A stretch of 64,000 nt of DNA from Alphaproteobacteria bacterium (lineage in GTDB: Bacteria; Pseudomonadota; Alphaproteobacteria; Rs-D84). The stretch is taken from positions 1-64,000 of the forward strand of contig JAFXUI010000005.1 in NCBI GenBank assembly GCA_017535105.1. Direction: 5' to 3'. A program made the translations under genes and the position numbers. Below are positions 1-10,394 of this stretch, piece after piece (the first letter of the stretch is position 1; each line of letters begins with the position of its first letter). The notes beneath the pieces are model-generated. The model saw nothing but the letters and a program-made list of their open reading frames with translations. It was not told the DNA's origin and searched no databases.

Positions 1-191
1 CAAAGGTGGATTCATGTAGCTACCAACACAGGCAGAATTGCACTGTGCAAAATGTGGCATAAAGTATAGGAAAATTTGCATATAACAACTCCTTGTTTAG
101 TCCATTTAGAGGTAGGACAAGTCAGGTTAAATCCACCTTTATTGATTACAATAATAGCGATCTTATGTAAAAAAATCAACAAGGAAAAAAT
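1..191. other. Intergenic stretch without a recognised gene
   Basis: No convincing gene is seen here. The only reading frame overlaps the tRNA-Asn gene and is rejected. An 11-bp inverted repeat, AAAGGTGGATT at 2-12 and its complement at 130-140, brackets about 117 bp. Its meaning is unknown. Confidence 0.4.
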
Positions 192-267
192 TGGCTCGGG
201 TGGCCGGATTCGAACCAGCGACATATAGGTTAACAGCCTACCGTTCTACCAACTGAACTACACCCGA
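192..267 (-). tRNA. tRNA-Asn (GUU)
   Basis: Read on the minus strand this is a 76-nt cloverleaf including an encoded CCA. The acceptor stem pairs TCGGGTG with CACCCGA, the T-loop is TTCGAAT, and the anticodon loop CTGTTAA gives anticodon GUU for asparagine. A diverged copy of its 5' half lies at 1335-1373 on the same strand, which suggests that recombination has occurred at this tRNA. Confidence 0.95.
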
Positions 268-373
268 ATGTGTTGTATGCGATGTTAACTAAACGTAAAA
301 CTATTGCAAGTCATTTGTTGAAAAAGATGCATTATAGTGATATATTTCCTGCGAAAAAAAAGGATTTAGATTT

Positions 374-1036
374 ATGCAAAATGAAATTATTTCAAATTTA
401 GAATATATTGTTAAATATACGGATATCGGTATGTTAATAGCCACAATATTTATGGCTATTTTTGCTGGTTTATCGTGGCGTACAGCTGTTTCACAAAAAA
501 AATCGCAAGAAGAACTTTTAATAAACCAACAAAAATCACAAGAAAAATTGCTTGAGGCACAAAATAAAATACAGCAGAAACAACTACTGTTAGCCTTATT
601 AAAGGAAAAACAGGAAATACGTGAAGATTTTAGAAATTTCATTATAAGTCGAAGAAATAACTTAAGTGACGTTGTTTACAAGTGTAAGGCAATGAGTTTA
701 AGCGAATTTAGAGATCAAAATATTAAAGATTACGTGGTGTTTATGCGATTGGGTGACTTGTTTGGACAACCCCTTAAACGAAAAGCAGACAGCATTTTGA
801 AATTGTTTGAGGATATATTATCTTTTGAAACACAACAAATTGTAGAGAATAAATTATTTGAAAAGGGATGTAGACACCCTGACAGAGAACGAAATATTAA
901 ACCAGATTTATTAGAAAAATATCGAAAAACACATGAAAATAATATGCATAACTTGGTTGAAGCAAATGAATTGTTTATAGAGATAATGCAAGAAATTGGC
1001 GATGATATAAATTATACAGCAGAGCAATTAAAGTAA
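374..1036 (+). CDS. Orphan membrane-anchored coiled-coil protein
   Basis: The product is 220 aa and I do not recognise its family. One hydrophobic segment (about residues 19-36) is followed by a Lys/Gln/Glu-rich coiled coil (about 40-90) and a mostly helical, charged C-terminal half. This suggests an inner-membrane anchor with a cytoplasmic helical domain. The start is ATG with AGGA about 9 nt upstream. Codon use is clearly more AT-rich than in the housekeeping genes of the window. The gene lies between a complete tRNA-Asn and a tRNA-Asn half gene, so a horizontally acquired or relic insert is plausible. No catalytic motif is visible. Confidence 0.7.
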   Translation: MQNEIISNLEYIVKYTDIGMLIATIFMAIFAGLSWRTAVSQKKSQEELLINQQKSQEKLLEAQNKIQQKQLLLALLKEKQEIREDFRNFIISRRNNLSDVVYKCKAMSLSEFRDQNIKDYVVFMRLGDLFGQPLKRKADSILKLFEDILSFETQQIVENKLFEKGCRHPDRERNIKPDLLEKYRKTHENNMHNLVEANELFIEIMQEIGDDINYTAEQLK

Positions 1037-1518
1037 AAAGTGTATCTATGGTGTAGCCCACGTGTAGACAGAGTGTAAAAATCCTGATCAAAAATAGGGC
1101 AAATTTGTATCAATGACAGGGAATGGGCAAGGCGGAAATTTGCCGGTTAGAAAACTGTGTGTAAAACATGTGTAAAACGTCTGGTGTAGCCAGGGTGTAG
1201 AATTGCGTTTATATAAGGGGCATATTCGTATCTATTTACGATGGAATTTGGTGTATTTTTTGAGCCGTATGCGTAGAGCGTTGTGGCGAATTTCTGCGTA
1301 GTGTGGAGCGTTTTATGGTGAAATAAAAGGCGTAGTTAACAGTCCGTTGTTCTACCGACTGAACTATGCCCGAATAGCAAGGGCTATATTATACCCACTC
1401 TGGCCGATAGTCAAGTATTTTGTGATGTGTGTGAAAATTTTGTGCCTTGTGGGAATGGTATTGTGAAAATGGGTGTTTTGTGATATAATTTTTGGGATAA
1501 ATTAAGGGGTTGTTGGGT
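1037..1518. other. 480-bp gene-free stretch with GTGTA-rich tract and tRNA remnant
   Basis: No reading frame of note is present. Between about 1040 and 1200 the pentamer GTGTA recurs at least eight times, often as GTGTAG or GTGTAAAA. A tRNA-Asn half gene lies at 1335-1373. The stretch ends with AAGGGG at 1504-1509, the ribosome binding site of the next gene. It is most likely decayed insert DNA. Confidence 0.5.
1335..1373 (-). pseudogene. tRNA-Asn 5' half remnant
   Basis: On the minus strand this 39-nt piece matches tRNA-Asn positions 1 to about 38: acceptor TCGGGCA, D-arm TAGTTCAGTCGGTAGAAC and anticodon loop CTGTTAAC. It then loses homology. It agrees with the intact tRNA-Asn (192-267) at 31 of 39 positions, so it is not a fresh duplication. 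A clean break just after the anticodon loop is what an old site-specific integration or excision in a tRNA gene would leave. No integrase gene is nearby. Confidence 0.65.
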
Positions 1519-3843
1519 ATGGCGCTGAATCTGTTGAACGATAAAGATTTTAACAACTATTTAACCGATATTACATATCAGGGCGGTCGTGTGCCACCAC
1601 AACAAAATTTACATGGCGAATTTGAAAGTGTGGACTATGTTGCCCAGCATCGCGATGAAATAGTCAAAGGCATATTAAACCAATACATCAAATTGCGTGT
1701 GCGTGAATATATGTTGAACCAAGATGGCGAACCTGCATTTGTGTTGGTGGATAAAAATCGGAAAGATTTACCGGGGTGGACCCAAAGGGTTTTTGCAAAC
1801 AATGAAAACGTATATGAATTTGTTGGAACCAAGATGTCAGACAGGTTGCGCGAAGACATCACGATGGTTCGCGATTTTTTGTACGATGCGGCGGGTCAAT
1901 ATGTGGACAAGGTTGTCAATCGTGCACGTGAAACCGATAAAAAGCCCACAATAAATTATGCGTTTCTGAAAACTACCAATGAATACGATACATTTGACAA
2001 GGCATTGGCAGCCGCCAAAAAGTGGCACGAAAATATGTCCGAAGAAATGGCAAGGCGTAATAAGAATAAAGAGTTTTTGGCAAAATCGTTGGTTGGGACA
2101 AAACATGTAATGACTTTGTCGAACGGAATGTTGGTGTATGAATTGACCACGCCAGGGGCATTAGATTTTGAATCTGATAATATGGGGCATTGTGTCGGTC
2201 AGGGTGCATATGATAATGGTGTTGCGACGGGTCAAATCAAAATATATTCAATTCGTGATGCGGGTGGTGAACCGCATGCAACATTACAGGTTCGCGATAA
2301 CCGGGTTGTCCAGTTAAAGGGCAAAGCAAACAAAATGCCCAAAAAGCAATATGCACTGGCGGCACGTGAATTTGTGGGTAAAAAGAACCTTGGTATAGCG
2401 CATGACTATTATAATTTCGGTTTTTTGCAAATAAATGGCAAAGATTATGATTTGTTTGATTTGCCCAAGAAATTGGTTGTAGATGGCGATTTGGTTTTGG
2501 TAGGCTTTGGACTATCAGAACTGCCAGATTTAAGTGAGTGGGAAATACGGGATGATTTTTATTGTTCGGATAATCAATTAACATCGCTGAACGGTGCACC
2601 ACAGAAAGTCGGTGGCGATTTTGATTGTTCAAACAATCAGTTAACATCGCTGAATGGTGCGCCAAAGGAAGTCGGTGGCTATTTTGATTGTTCGCGTAAT
2701 CAGTTAACATCGCTGAACGGTGCACCACAGAAAGTCGGTGGATATTTTGATTGTTCGGGTAATCAGTTAACTTCGCTGAAATGTGCACCAGAAAAAGTCG
2801 GTGGCGATTTTGATTGTTCGTACAATCAGTTAACATCGCTGAACGGTGCACCACAGAAGGTTGGTGGTGATTTTGTATGTATGGGTAATCAGTTAACTTC
2901 GCTTGCCGGTGCGCCAAAGGAAGTTGGTGGCGGTTTTGATTGTATGAAAAATCAGTTAACTTCGCTGAGCGGTGCGCCAAAAGAAGTTGGTGGTGATTTT
3001 AGTTGTTCGGATAATCAGTTAACATCGCTGAACGGTGCACCACAGAAAGTCGGTGGATATTTTGATTGTTCGTATAATCAGTTAACATCGCTGAACGGTG
3101 CACCAAAGGAAGTCGGTGGTGAGTTTAATTGTTCGGTTAATCAGTTAACATCGCTGAACGGTGCACCACAGAAAGTCGGTGGAAAATTTAATTGTTTGCA
3201 TAATCAGTTAACATCGCTGAACGGTGCACCAAAGGAAGTCGGTGGATATTTTGATTGTTCGGGTAATCATTTAACATCGCTGAACGGTGCACCAGAAAAA
3301 GTCGGTGGTGGCGATTTTAATTGTTCAGAAAATCATTTAACATCGCTGAACGGTGCACCACAGAGTGTTGGTGGTAATTTTGATTGTTCGCGTAATCAGT
3401 TAACATCGCTGAACGGTGCACCAAAAGAAGTCGGTGGATATTTTGATTGTTCGGTTAATCAGTTAACATCGCTGAACGGTGCACCACAGAAAGTTGGTGG
3501 AAAATTTGATTGTTCGCATAATCAGTTAACATCGTTGAACGGAGCACCAGAAGAGGTCGGCAATGTTTTTGATTGTACTGATAATAAATTGACAACACTT
3601 GATGGGGCGCCTAAAAAAGTAAATGGGGATTTTTGTGTATTTAACAATCCATTAAAATCGCTAAAAGGTATGCCAACAATAACCAATGGGGCAATCCGTA
3701 CAGATGATGAAAGGTTGTTGAGTGAACTGGATGAGAGAAAGCAGAAATCACATGTGACCAATTTTCAACAAGGAGTTTTGCGGGTCAAACAGATGGCAAA
3801 TGATTTGTTTAATCGGTTTGATAGTCACGAAAAAGACGAATAG
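1519..3843 (+). CDS. PcfJ-like domain protein with tandem leucine-rich repeats
   Basis: The product is about 774 aa. I chose ATG 1519 (MALNLLND) because AAGGGG sits 9 nt upstream; a TTG at 1510 is in frame but lacks that spacing. Residues about 200-300 carry motifs resembling the PcfJ-like family: MGHCVGQGAY, then IYSIRD, HATLQV and QLKGKANK. From nt 2572 there are 17 full 21-residue units of consensus NQLTSLxGAPxxVGGxFDCS, plus a degenerate eighteenth. They should form a leucine-rich-repeat solenoid. No signal peptide is visible, so the protein is probably cytoplasmic or exported by another route. The PcfJ name comes from a conjugative-plasmid gene, but no other conjugation gene is present. 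Function is unknown; a recognition role for the repeats is inference. Confidence 0.75.
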   Translation: MALNLLNDKDFNNYLTDITYQGGRVPPQQNLHGEFESVDYVAQHRDEIVKGILNQYIKLRVREYMLNQDGEPAFVLVDKNRKDLPGWTQRVFANNENVYEFVGTKMSDRLREDITMVRDFLYDAAGQYVDKVVNRARETDKKPTINYAFLKTTNEYDTFDKALAAAKKWHENMSEEMARRNKNKEFLAKSLVGTKHVMTLSNGMLVYELTTPGALDFESDNMGHCVGQGAYDNGVATGQIKIYSIRDAGGEPHATLQVRDNRVVQLKGKANKMPKKQYALAAREFVGKKNLGIAHDYYNFGFLQINGKDYDLFDLPKKLVVDGDLVLVGFGLSELPDLSEWEIRDDFYCSDNQLTSLNGAPQKVGGDFDCSNNQLTSLNGAPKEVGGYFDCSRNQLTSLNGAPQKVGGYFDCSGNQLTSLKCAPEKVGGDFDCSYNQLTSLNGAPQKVGGDFVCMGNQLTSLAGAPKEVGGGFDCMKNQLTSLSGAPKEVGGDFSCSDNQLTSLNGAPQKVGGYFDCSYNQLTSLNGAPKEVGGEFNCSVNQLTSLNGAPQKVGGKFNCLHNQLTSLNGAPKEVGGYFDCSGNHLTSLNGAPEKVGGGDFNCSENHLTSLNGAPQSVGGNFDCSRNQLTSLNGAPKEVGGYFDCSVNQLTSLNGAPQKVGGKFDCSHNQLTSLNGAPEEVGNVFDCTDNKLTTLDGAPKKVNGDFCVFNNPLKSLKGMPTITNGAIRTDDERLLSELDERKQKSHVTNFQQGVLRVKQMANDLFNRFDSHEKDE
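2572..3645 (+). repeat. Coding tandem repeat, 17 units of 63 bp
   Basis: Seventeen in-frame units encode the LRR consensus; unit 12 carries one extra glycine codon. Many units are almost identical in DNA, for example the stretch encoding TSLNGAP. The two residues after GAP mostly alternate between QK and KE, which hints at a 126-bp higher-order unit copied in pairs. Copy number is likely to vary between strains. Confidence 0.95.
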
Positions 3844-3873
3844 TTGGCATTTTTGCCCATTTCACAATTTTAT

Positions 3874-3902
3874 TTGATATTGGGGTGGGGCGGTGGTATG
3901 AT
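3874..3902 (+). promoter_or_regulatory. Predicted promoter of fabI
   Basis: TTGATA (3874-3879), a 17-nt spacer and TATGAT (3897-3902) form a good sigma-70-type promoter. It predicts a leader of about 27 nt carrying AAAGGA ahead of the fabI ATG. Confidence 0.65.
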
Positions 3903-3935
3903 TCCATTACATCGTAATAAATAAAGGATTTTGAT

Positions 3936-4745
3936 ATGCTGTTAAATGGCAAAAAGATTTTAATAACCGGTGTCGCAAACGATATGTCTATGGCGTGGGC
4001 GATTGCCCAGCGTGTGCATGCCGCGGGTGCCGATGTTGCAATGCCGTATGCTATGCCGAATTTGGAAAAGCGGGTTCGTCCGCTGGCGGAATCTATTGAC
4101 GCAAAGTTTGTTACCGAATGTAATGTCCAAAATGATGAGCAAATGGACGCTTTGTTTAATTCAATTGAACGCGAATGGGGACATTTGGACGGTGTTTTAC
4201 ACGCGATTGCATTTTCGGATAAAAATGAATTGACGGGTCGCTATGCCGACACAAGTCGCGAAAATTTCAAGAATACGATGGATATTTCCGTATATTCGCT
4301 GGTCGATTTGACGCGTCGGGCGGCAAAATTGATGAAAAATGGTGGTTCGGTGGTCGCGCTGACGTACTATGGCGGGGAAAAATCGGTACCGAATTACAAT
4401 GTTATGGGGGTTGCAAAGTCTGCGCTGGAAAGTTCGGTGCGGTATTTGGCGGCGGATCTGGGTCGTGACAATATCCGTGTGAATGCGATTTCTGCGGGAC
4501 CGATTTTGACGTTGGCATCAAGTGGCGTTGGCGGAATGAAGGGATTGTTGCGCTTGAACGCGGAACAAACACCGTTGCGCCGTAATATGACGCTGGACGA
4601 TGTTTCGGGGGCGGCGCTGTATTTGTTCAGTGATTTGTCGTCGGGGGTGACGGGCGAAACCCACCATGTCGATTGTGGGTATAACTCGACCGGTATGGTT
4701 CCAAACGAATTGAAAGAGATTCTGTTAAAGAACCTGGACGACTAG
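3936..4745 (+). CDS. fabI: Enoyl-ACP reductase FabI
   Basis: This 269-aa cytoplasmic enzyme performs the last reduction of each fatty-acid elongation cycle, converting trans-2-enoyl-ACP to acyl-ACP with NAD(P)H. The N-terminus ILITGVANDMSMAWAIA is the FabI form of the short-chain-dehydrogenase nucleotide-binding loop. The catalytic region runs TYYGG...VPNYNVMGVAK with the expected Tyr and Lys (Y-x6-K), and NAISAGPI follows. Length is typical. It has its own promoter and is followed by a terminator, so it appears monocistronic. AAAGGA precedes the ATG. Confidence 0.95.
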   Translation: MLLNGKKILITGVANDMSMAWAIAQRVHAAGADVAMPYAMPNLEKRVRPLAESIDAKFVTECNVQNDEQMDALFNSIEREWGHLDGVLHAIAFSDKNELTGRYADTSRENFKNTMDISVYSLVDLTRRAAKLMKNGGSVVALTYYGGEKSVPNYNVMGVAKSALESSVRYLAADLGRDNIRVNAISAGPILTLASSGVGGMKGLLRLNAEQTPLRRNMTLDDVSGAALYLFSDLSSGVTGETHHVDCGYNSTGMVPNELKEILLKNLDD

Positions 4746-4760
4746 GGCAATATTTATTAA

Positions 4761-4792
4761 AAAACGCTCCAGATGGGGCGTTTTATTTTTTG
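4761..4792 (+). terminator. Rho-independent terminator after fabI
   Basis: AAAACGC pairs with GCGTTTT around a short loop and is followed by a T-rich run. Confidence 0.8.
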
Positions 4793-4802
4793 ATTATTTC
4801 AG

Positions 4803-4828
4803 TTGACAAAAAGATTTTTATGTATAAT
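4803..4828 (+). promoter_or_regulatory. Possible promoter for the paralogue pair
   Basis: TTGACA (4803-4808) and a perfect TATAAT (4823-4828) lie upstream of the gene at 4860, but the 14-nt spacer is short for sigma-70. The -10 box may work with a weaker -35. Confidence 0.4.
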
Positions 4829-4859
4829 AATATTGACAAAACTACAAAAAGGGCGAGCA

Positions 4860-5666
4860 ATGCAAACCGCAAGTGTCAGTGAAATCACTGAACTTTTACA
4901 GGAAGGACAATTATATGCCGATTTTACGGAACGTTCGGGTTCAGGAAATCGGGAACGTTTTGGCATATATGATGTGCGTACTTCTGCGTTGGGACCATTG
5001 ATGATAAAGTTTAATGAAGCAACACGCAATGGTGGGCATAAGGTGCATTACATCGACTTGCGTATTCCAAATATAGAATTTTCTGAATTGTTCTTTGATT
5101 GTAATATACCGATGAAAATAAACACTGCTGACCCAGACTTTGTGCTGTTGCGTAAACTTATCCAAAGTATAATAATAAAACCGTCTGGAGATACGTATGA
5201 TACGGCGTTGGCAAAGTTTAATTCAATTATGACGCGCCCAGATATGAGCATGAATGCTACACAAAAATTTGTAAATGCTCGCGTTATTTACGATCTTATT
5301 AACCAAATGATATCAATGGGACCACGCAATACTAAATATTCTGTGATTCCATATGGCTTTCGTGTAACGGTCACTTTTCAGGGTGGGGTTACGGAACTTA
5401 TCCAGTTTGAACACCGTATATCCAACAACAGTAATCATGAAACAATCAAAATTGAAATTCCAAGTATTAAACTGACGGAAAAATTCAATAATTACGAAGA
5501 TCGTACAAACATCATGCTGTTTGACCACGCAAAGCGTTACATGGATGCATTAAAGCCACGTGAACAATTGACACAAGGTACGGAAAAATTTGATCGTTTG
5601 GACGAAGAATATTGTAAATTGATGAAAAAATTGATGTCTGCGCGTCATTCTTCAAAAACAAAATAA
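4860..5666 (+). CDS. Orphan protein, first of a tandem paralogue pair
   Basis: I do not recognise this 268-aa protein. Start ATG 4860 (MQTASVSE) is preferred over the in-frame TTG at 4803, which lies inside the likely promoter. Its neighbour at 5677 is a clear paralogue: both have LYADFT or IYADFT near the N-terminus, then GxYDVRxSxxGP, RVIYDxxNQMISMGPxNT in the middle, and FxRxDxxYxKLMK near the C-terminus. No signal peptide, membrane segment or catalytic motif is visible, so a soluble cytoplasmic protein is likely. The two genes are 10 nt apart and probably co-transcribed. Confidence 0.75.
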   Translation: MQTASVSEITELLQEGQLYADFTERSGSGNRERFGIYDVRTSALGPLMIKFNEATRNGGHKVHYIDLRIPNIEFSELFFDCNIPMKINTADPDFVLLRKLIQSIIIKPSGDTYDTALAKFNSIMTRPDMSMNATQKFVNARVIYDLINQMISMGPRNTKYSVIPYGFRVTVTFQGGVTELIQFEHRISNNSNHETIKIEIPSIKLTEKFNNYEDRTNIMLFDHAKRYMDALKPREQLTQGTEKFDRLDEEYCKLMKKLMSARHSSKTK

Positions 5667-5676
5667 TGGTCAGGTT

Positions 5677-6498
5677 ATGAGTTCAAAATTATTCGAGATA
5701 TTTTTGGAAAAAGCATCCAGCGAAAAGATATACGCTGACTTTACCGATATGGATAAAACCGCACAAAACCCGAATGGTTTTGGCGTTTATGATGTGCGTA
5801 ATTCATCGGTTGGCCCATTTATGATTGACTATAAAATAAGCGGTTGTAAAAACGACGACTTTTTGCGCGATACTATGACATTGCGTGTTCCAGAAATGGG
5901 TATAGATAACGTGTGTTTTGGACCTTTTTGGCCAGATGCCAAACCAAGTAAAGATTTTATCGCACTGCGTAATCTTGTCGGCAATATGAAAACACGTCCA
6001 TCAATGATGTCTTATGACGAAGCGATTGATAAATTTATGTATTGTAATGCGACTTCTTATATTCGCGAATTGGTGGCAAGAAAAAGTGCAGAATCACGCG
6101 TGATATATGATGTCGTCAACCAAATGATTTCAATGGGACCACACAATACGGAACTTCGTTGGGAAAATTATGGTTACAACATAACGGTGCGTTTTCCGAA
6201 TTATAAAAAAGAAACTATCAAATTTATGGAATATGACACCCCAAGCAACAACCAGATTGGTAAACCACCATACGCACTGATTGAGATCCCAAGTGCTAAT
6301 GTACGTTTAATGTGTGGCAACGAAGTGAACACCAATCAAGAAAAAATGGTTTATAACCAGGTGAAACGTTATAAGGAAGGTATAGTTGCTTGTGAACAAA
6401 TCGCACCAGAAACCGAAGATTTTGGTCGTTTTGATGTGGGGTATCGTAAATTGATGAAACATGTTCTGGATATGCGTGAATCAATAAAAACGAAATAA
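5677..6498 (+). CDS. Orphan protein, second of a tandem paralogue pair
   Basis: The product is 273 aa and paralogous to the protein encoded at 4860-5666. Shared blocks are IYADFTDMD, GFGVYDVRNSSVGP, ESRVIYDVVNQMISMGPHNT and RKLMKHVL; both end in a Lys-Thr-Lys tail. Divergence between the two is substantial, so the duplication is old and both copies appear maintained. The family is unknown to me. There is no transport signal or enzyme motif. ligA starts 42 nt downstream but has its own -10 box. Confidence 0.75.
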   Translation: MSSKLFEIFLEKASSEKIYADFTDMDKTAQNPNGFGVYDVRNSSVGPFMIDYKISGCKNDDFLRDTMTLRVPEMGIDNVCFGPFWPDAKPSKDFIALRNLVGNMKTRPSMMSYDEAIDKFMYCNATSYIRELVARKSAESRVIYDVVNQMISMGPHNTELRWENYGYNITVRFPNYKKETIKFMEYDTPSNNQIGKPPYALIEIPSANVRLMCGNEVNTNQEKMVYNQVKRYKEGIVACEQIAPETEDFGRFDVGYRKLMKHVLDMRESIKTK

Positions 6499-8550
<2,052 letters not shown>

Positions 8551-8557
8551 AAAAATC

Positions 8558-8586
8558 TTGCTTTGTTTTTGTGATTAAAATACCAT
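8558..8586 (+). promoter_or_regulatory. Predicted promoter of the CotH-like pair
   Basis: TTGCTT (8558-8563), a 17-nt spacer and TACCAT (8581-8586) lie about 20 nt before the ATG at 8607. The leader contains GAGAGAG as ribosome binding site. Confidence 0.5.
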
Positions 8587-8606
8587 TCACGCGGGTGAGA
8601 GAGTAT

Positions 8607-10346
8607 ATGAAAAAACAAAAAAAACACATCAGAAAAAATAATCGTTTTTGGATATTGGGTCTGGCTACCTTGGTGGTTTGCGCGATGTGTTGTTTTTTTG
8701 TTTTTCGTGGTGATAATAAAGAATCAAATGAACCTTTGGTTGAACAAAGTCAAGAAACTGTCGTTGTGTCCGAACAGACTGTTATGGACGCGGAATTTGT
8801 ATCAGTTCAATCAGAAAAAACAGATGATGTTGACAGCAAGAAAAAAGACAATGTAGATTTGTTGTCTCAAGAAGGTCAAGATGGTAAAAAAACTGAACAC
8901 ACCCGTGCACGATTGCATCGTGGTAATAAATTTAGGGGTGTATCAATGGGGTGGGGAAATGATGACGATATAGATTCAGATATTCCCTTTACGGCCAGGA
9001 CAGAAGATGGCGTGATTGTCTTAGAATGGAATGTTCCTGCTGAAGAAGCAACGCTTGTTATTACGGACAGATCAGATAAGTATGTCCCGGAAAGACGAGA
9101 AATCCTGCAAGGTTCTGGTACGTATCGGTTTACGGATGGTATTCACGGCAGAGTTTACAGATTCAGGTTAGAGTACACCGTTGCCGAAAATACCGAGACC
9201 AAAAAAATCAGCAGAAAATTTTTGAATTTTGCGGAATTGCCCAGTATGCCGATTCTTTATATAGATACCGAAGACGGAAAAGACCCCAGGGCAGATAGGG
9301 TAAAAAAACATGGCATGAAATTATTTGGTATTACAATTACCAACAATGAATATAAACAAGGAATGTTAAATAAAGAGACCCCTGTTAAAATAAAAATTCG
9401 TGGTAATGCTTCGGCATATGGAGAGAAAAAATCATATAAACTTGTTTTGTCGGAAAAGAAAGACATGCTTGGTTTGGGTGAAGAATATGCCGACAAAACG
9501 TGGGTTTTGTTAGGGCGTTCTTACCTTAAAACATATTTCGGGTTTGAATTGGGTAAACTTGTTGGTATGGAATGGGAACCCAGAATGCGTTTTGTAAATG
9601 TGATGCTGAATGGTGATTGGAAAGGTTTGTATATATTATGCGAATCTATAAAAAAACACCCGAAACGTGTGGCAATTGACGAAGATGGCTTTTTGATTGA
9701 AAGCGATGCATATTGGTACAAAGAAGCCCCTGTATTCGCAAGTCCTTTGCTTGCAGAAAAAGTAAAGTTCAGTTTTAAGTATCCCAAACCAGATTCAGAT
9801 TCTGATGATCGTTTTATTGCGATAAAAAATCGCATAGAAGAAATTGATGATGCTTTTCAAAATCATCGGGAAAATATTGACGATTTTATTGATTACGAAA
9901 CGTTTGCAGCGTGGGCATTGGGGCATGAAATTATGGGAACAACAGACGGTTTGGGTAGCAATATGTTCTTTTATCAGCAAAGTATAGGACAAAAGACGAA
10001 GTTAAAGATGGGGCCATTATGGGATTTTGATTCCATATTACCAGGAAGAAAAGAAAGTCCTTCTGCGTTTTGGAGCATAAATGGAACATATTTGTCGATT
10101 TTACAAGAGGTGCCCGATTTCAAAGATTTTTATAAGAAAAAATATATGGAAACATTGCCTTTTGTTGAACCAGCAATGAGAAGCGCTATGGAAAAGTTGA
10201 AAGAAATCCCAGGCCTAGAAGCAAGTATTAACTTGGAAAAAATGATGGTTGGGGACAGTGAAAGTATTGATGACCAAATTGAAAAATTGATGATAAGATT
10301 GCACAGTAGAATAGAGTGGATGAATGAAAAAATCAAAGAATATTGA
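8607..10346 (+). CDS. Membrane-anchored CotH-kinase-like protein 1
   Basis: The product is about 579 aa from ATG 8607 (MKKQKKHIRKN), chosen for the GAGAGAG site upstream; an earlier in-frame start inside ligA is unlikely. A basic N-terminus and one hydrophobic segment (about residues 15-33) indicate a signal anchor with the bulk outside the inner membrane. The C-terminal two thirds resemble the CotH kinase family: KIRGNASAYGEKKSYK, LNGDWKGLYILCESI, DGFLIESD and PLWDFD. CotH proteins are atypical kinases that phosphorylate spore-coat or secreted proteins in Bacillus and elsewhere; here the substrate is unknown. The next gene is a close paralogue, and part of the domain has been homogenised between them. 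Confidence 0.8.
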   Translation: MKKQKKHIRKNNRFWILGLATLVVCAMCCFFVFRGDNKESNEPLVEQSQETVVVSEQTVMDAEFVSVQSEKTDDVDSKKKDNVDLLSQEGQDGKKTEHTRARLHRGNKFRGVSMGWGNDDDIDSDIPFTARTEDGVIVLEWNVPAEEATLVITDRSDKYVPERREILQGSGTYRFTDGIHGRVYRFRLEYTVAENTETKKISRKFLNFAELPSMPILYIDTEDGKDPRADRVKKHGMKLFGITITNNEYKQGMLNKETPVKIKIRGNASAYGEKKSYKLVLSEKKDMLGLGEEYADKTWVLLGRSYLKTYFGFELGKLVGMEWEPRMRFVNVMLNGDWKGLYILCESIKKHPKRVAIDEDGFLIESDAYWYKEAPVFASPLLAEKVKFSFKYPKPDSDSDDRFIAIKNRIEEIDDAFQNHRENIDDFIDYETFAAWALGHEIMGTTDGLGSNMFFYQQSIGQKTKLKMGPLWDFDSILPGRKESPSAFWSINGTYLSILQEVPDFKDFYKKKYMETLPFVEPAMRSAMEKLKEIPGLEASINLEKMMVGDSESIDDQIEKLMIRLHSRIEWMNEKIKEY

Positions 10347-10394
10347 TTTGTGTCTGGACAAAAAATAAAAAACTAAACACGTGAGAAGTATAAG

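Noticed and set aside
12-224. 70-codon minus-strand frame at the window start
   Set aside because: It runs into the tRNA-Asn gene and has no ribosome binding site or known domain.
2237-2980. 247-codon minus-strand reading frame with repeated HRSAKLTD-like motifs
   Set aside because: It is the antisense shadow of the LRR repeats and has no independent start signal.
2572-3645. Regular 63-bp repeats that could be taken for a CRISPR array
   Set aside because: The repeats are in frame, contiguous without unique spacers and encode a leucine-rich-repeat consensus.
4803-4859. Longer N-terminus for the first orphan paralogue (TTG start at 4803)
   Set aside because: That start coincides with the likely -35 hexamer; ATG 4860 matches the start position of the paralogue.
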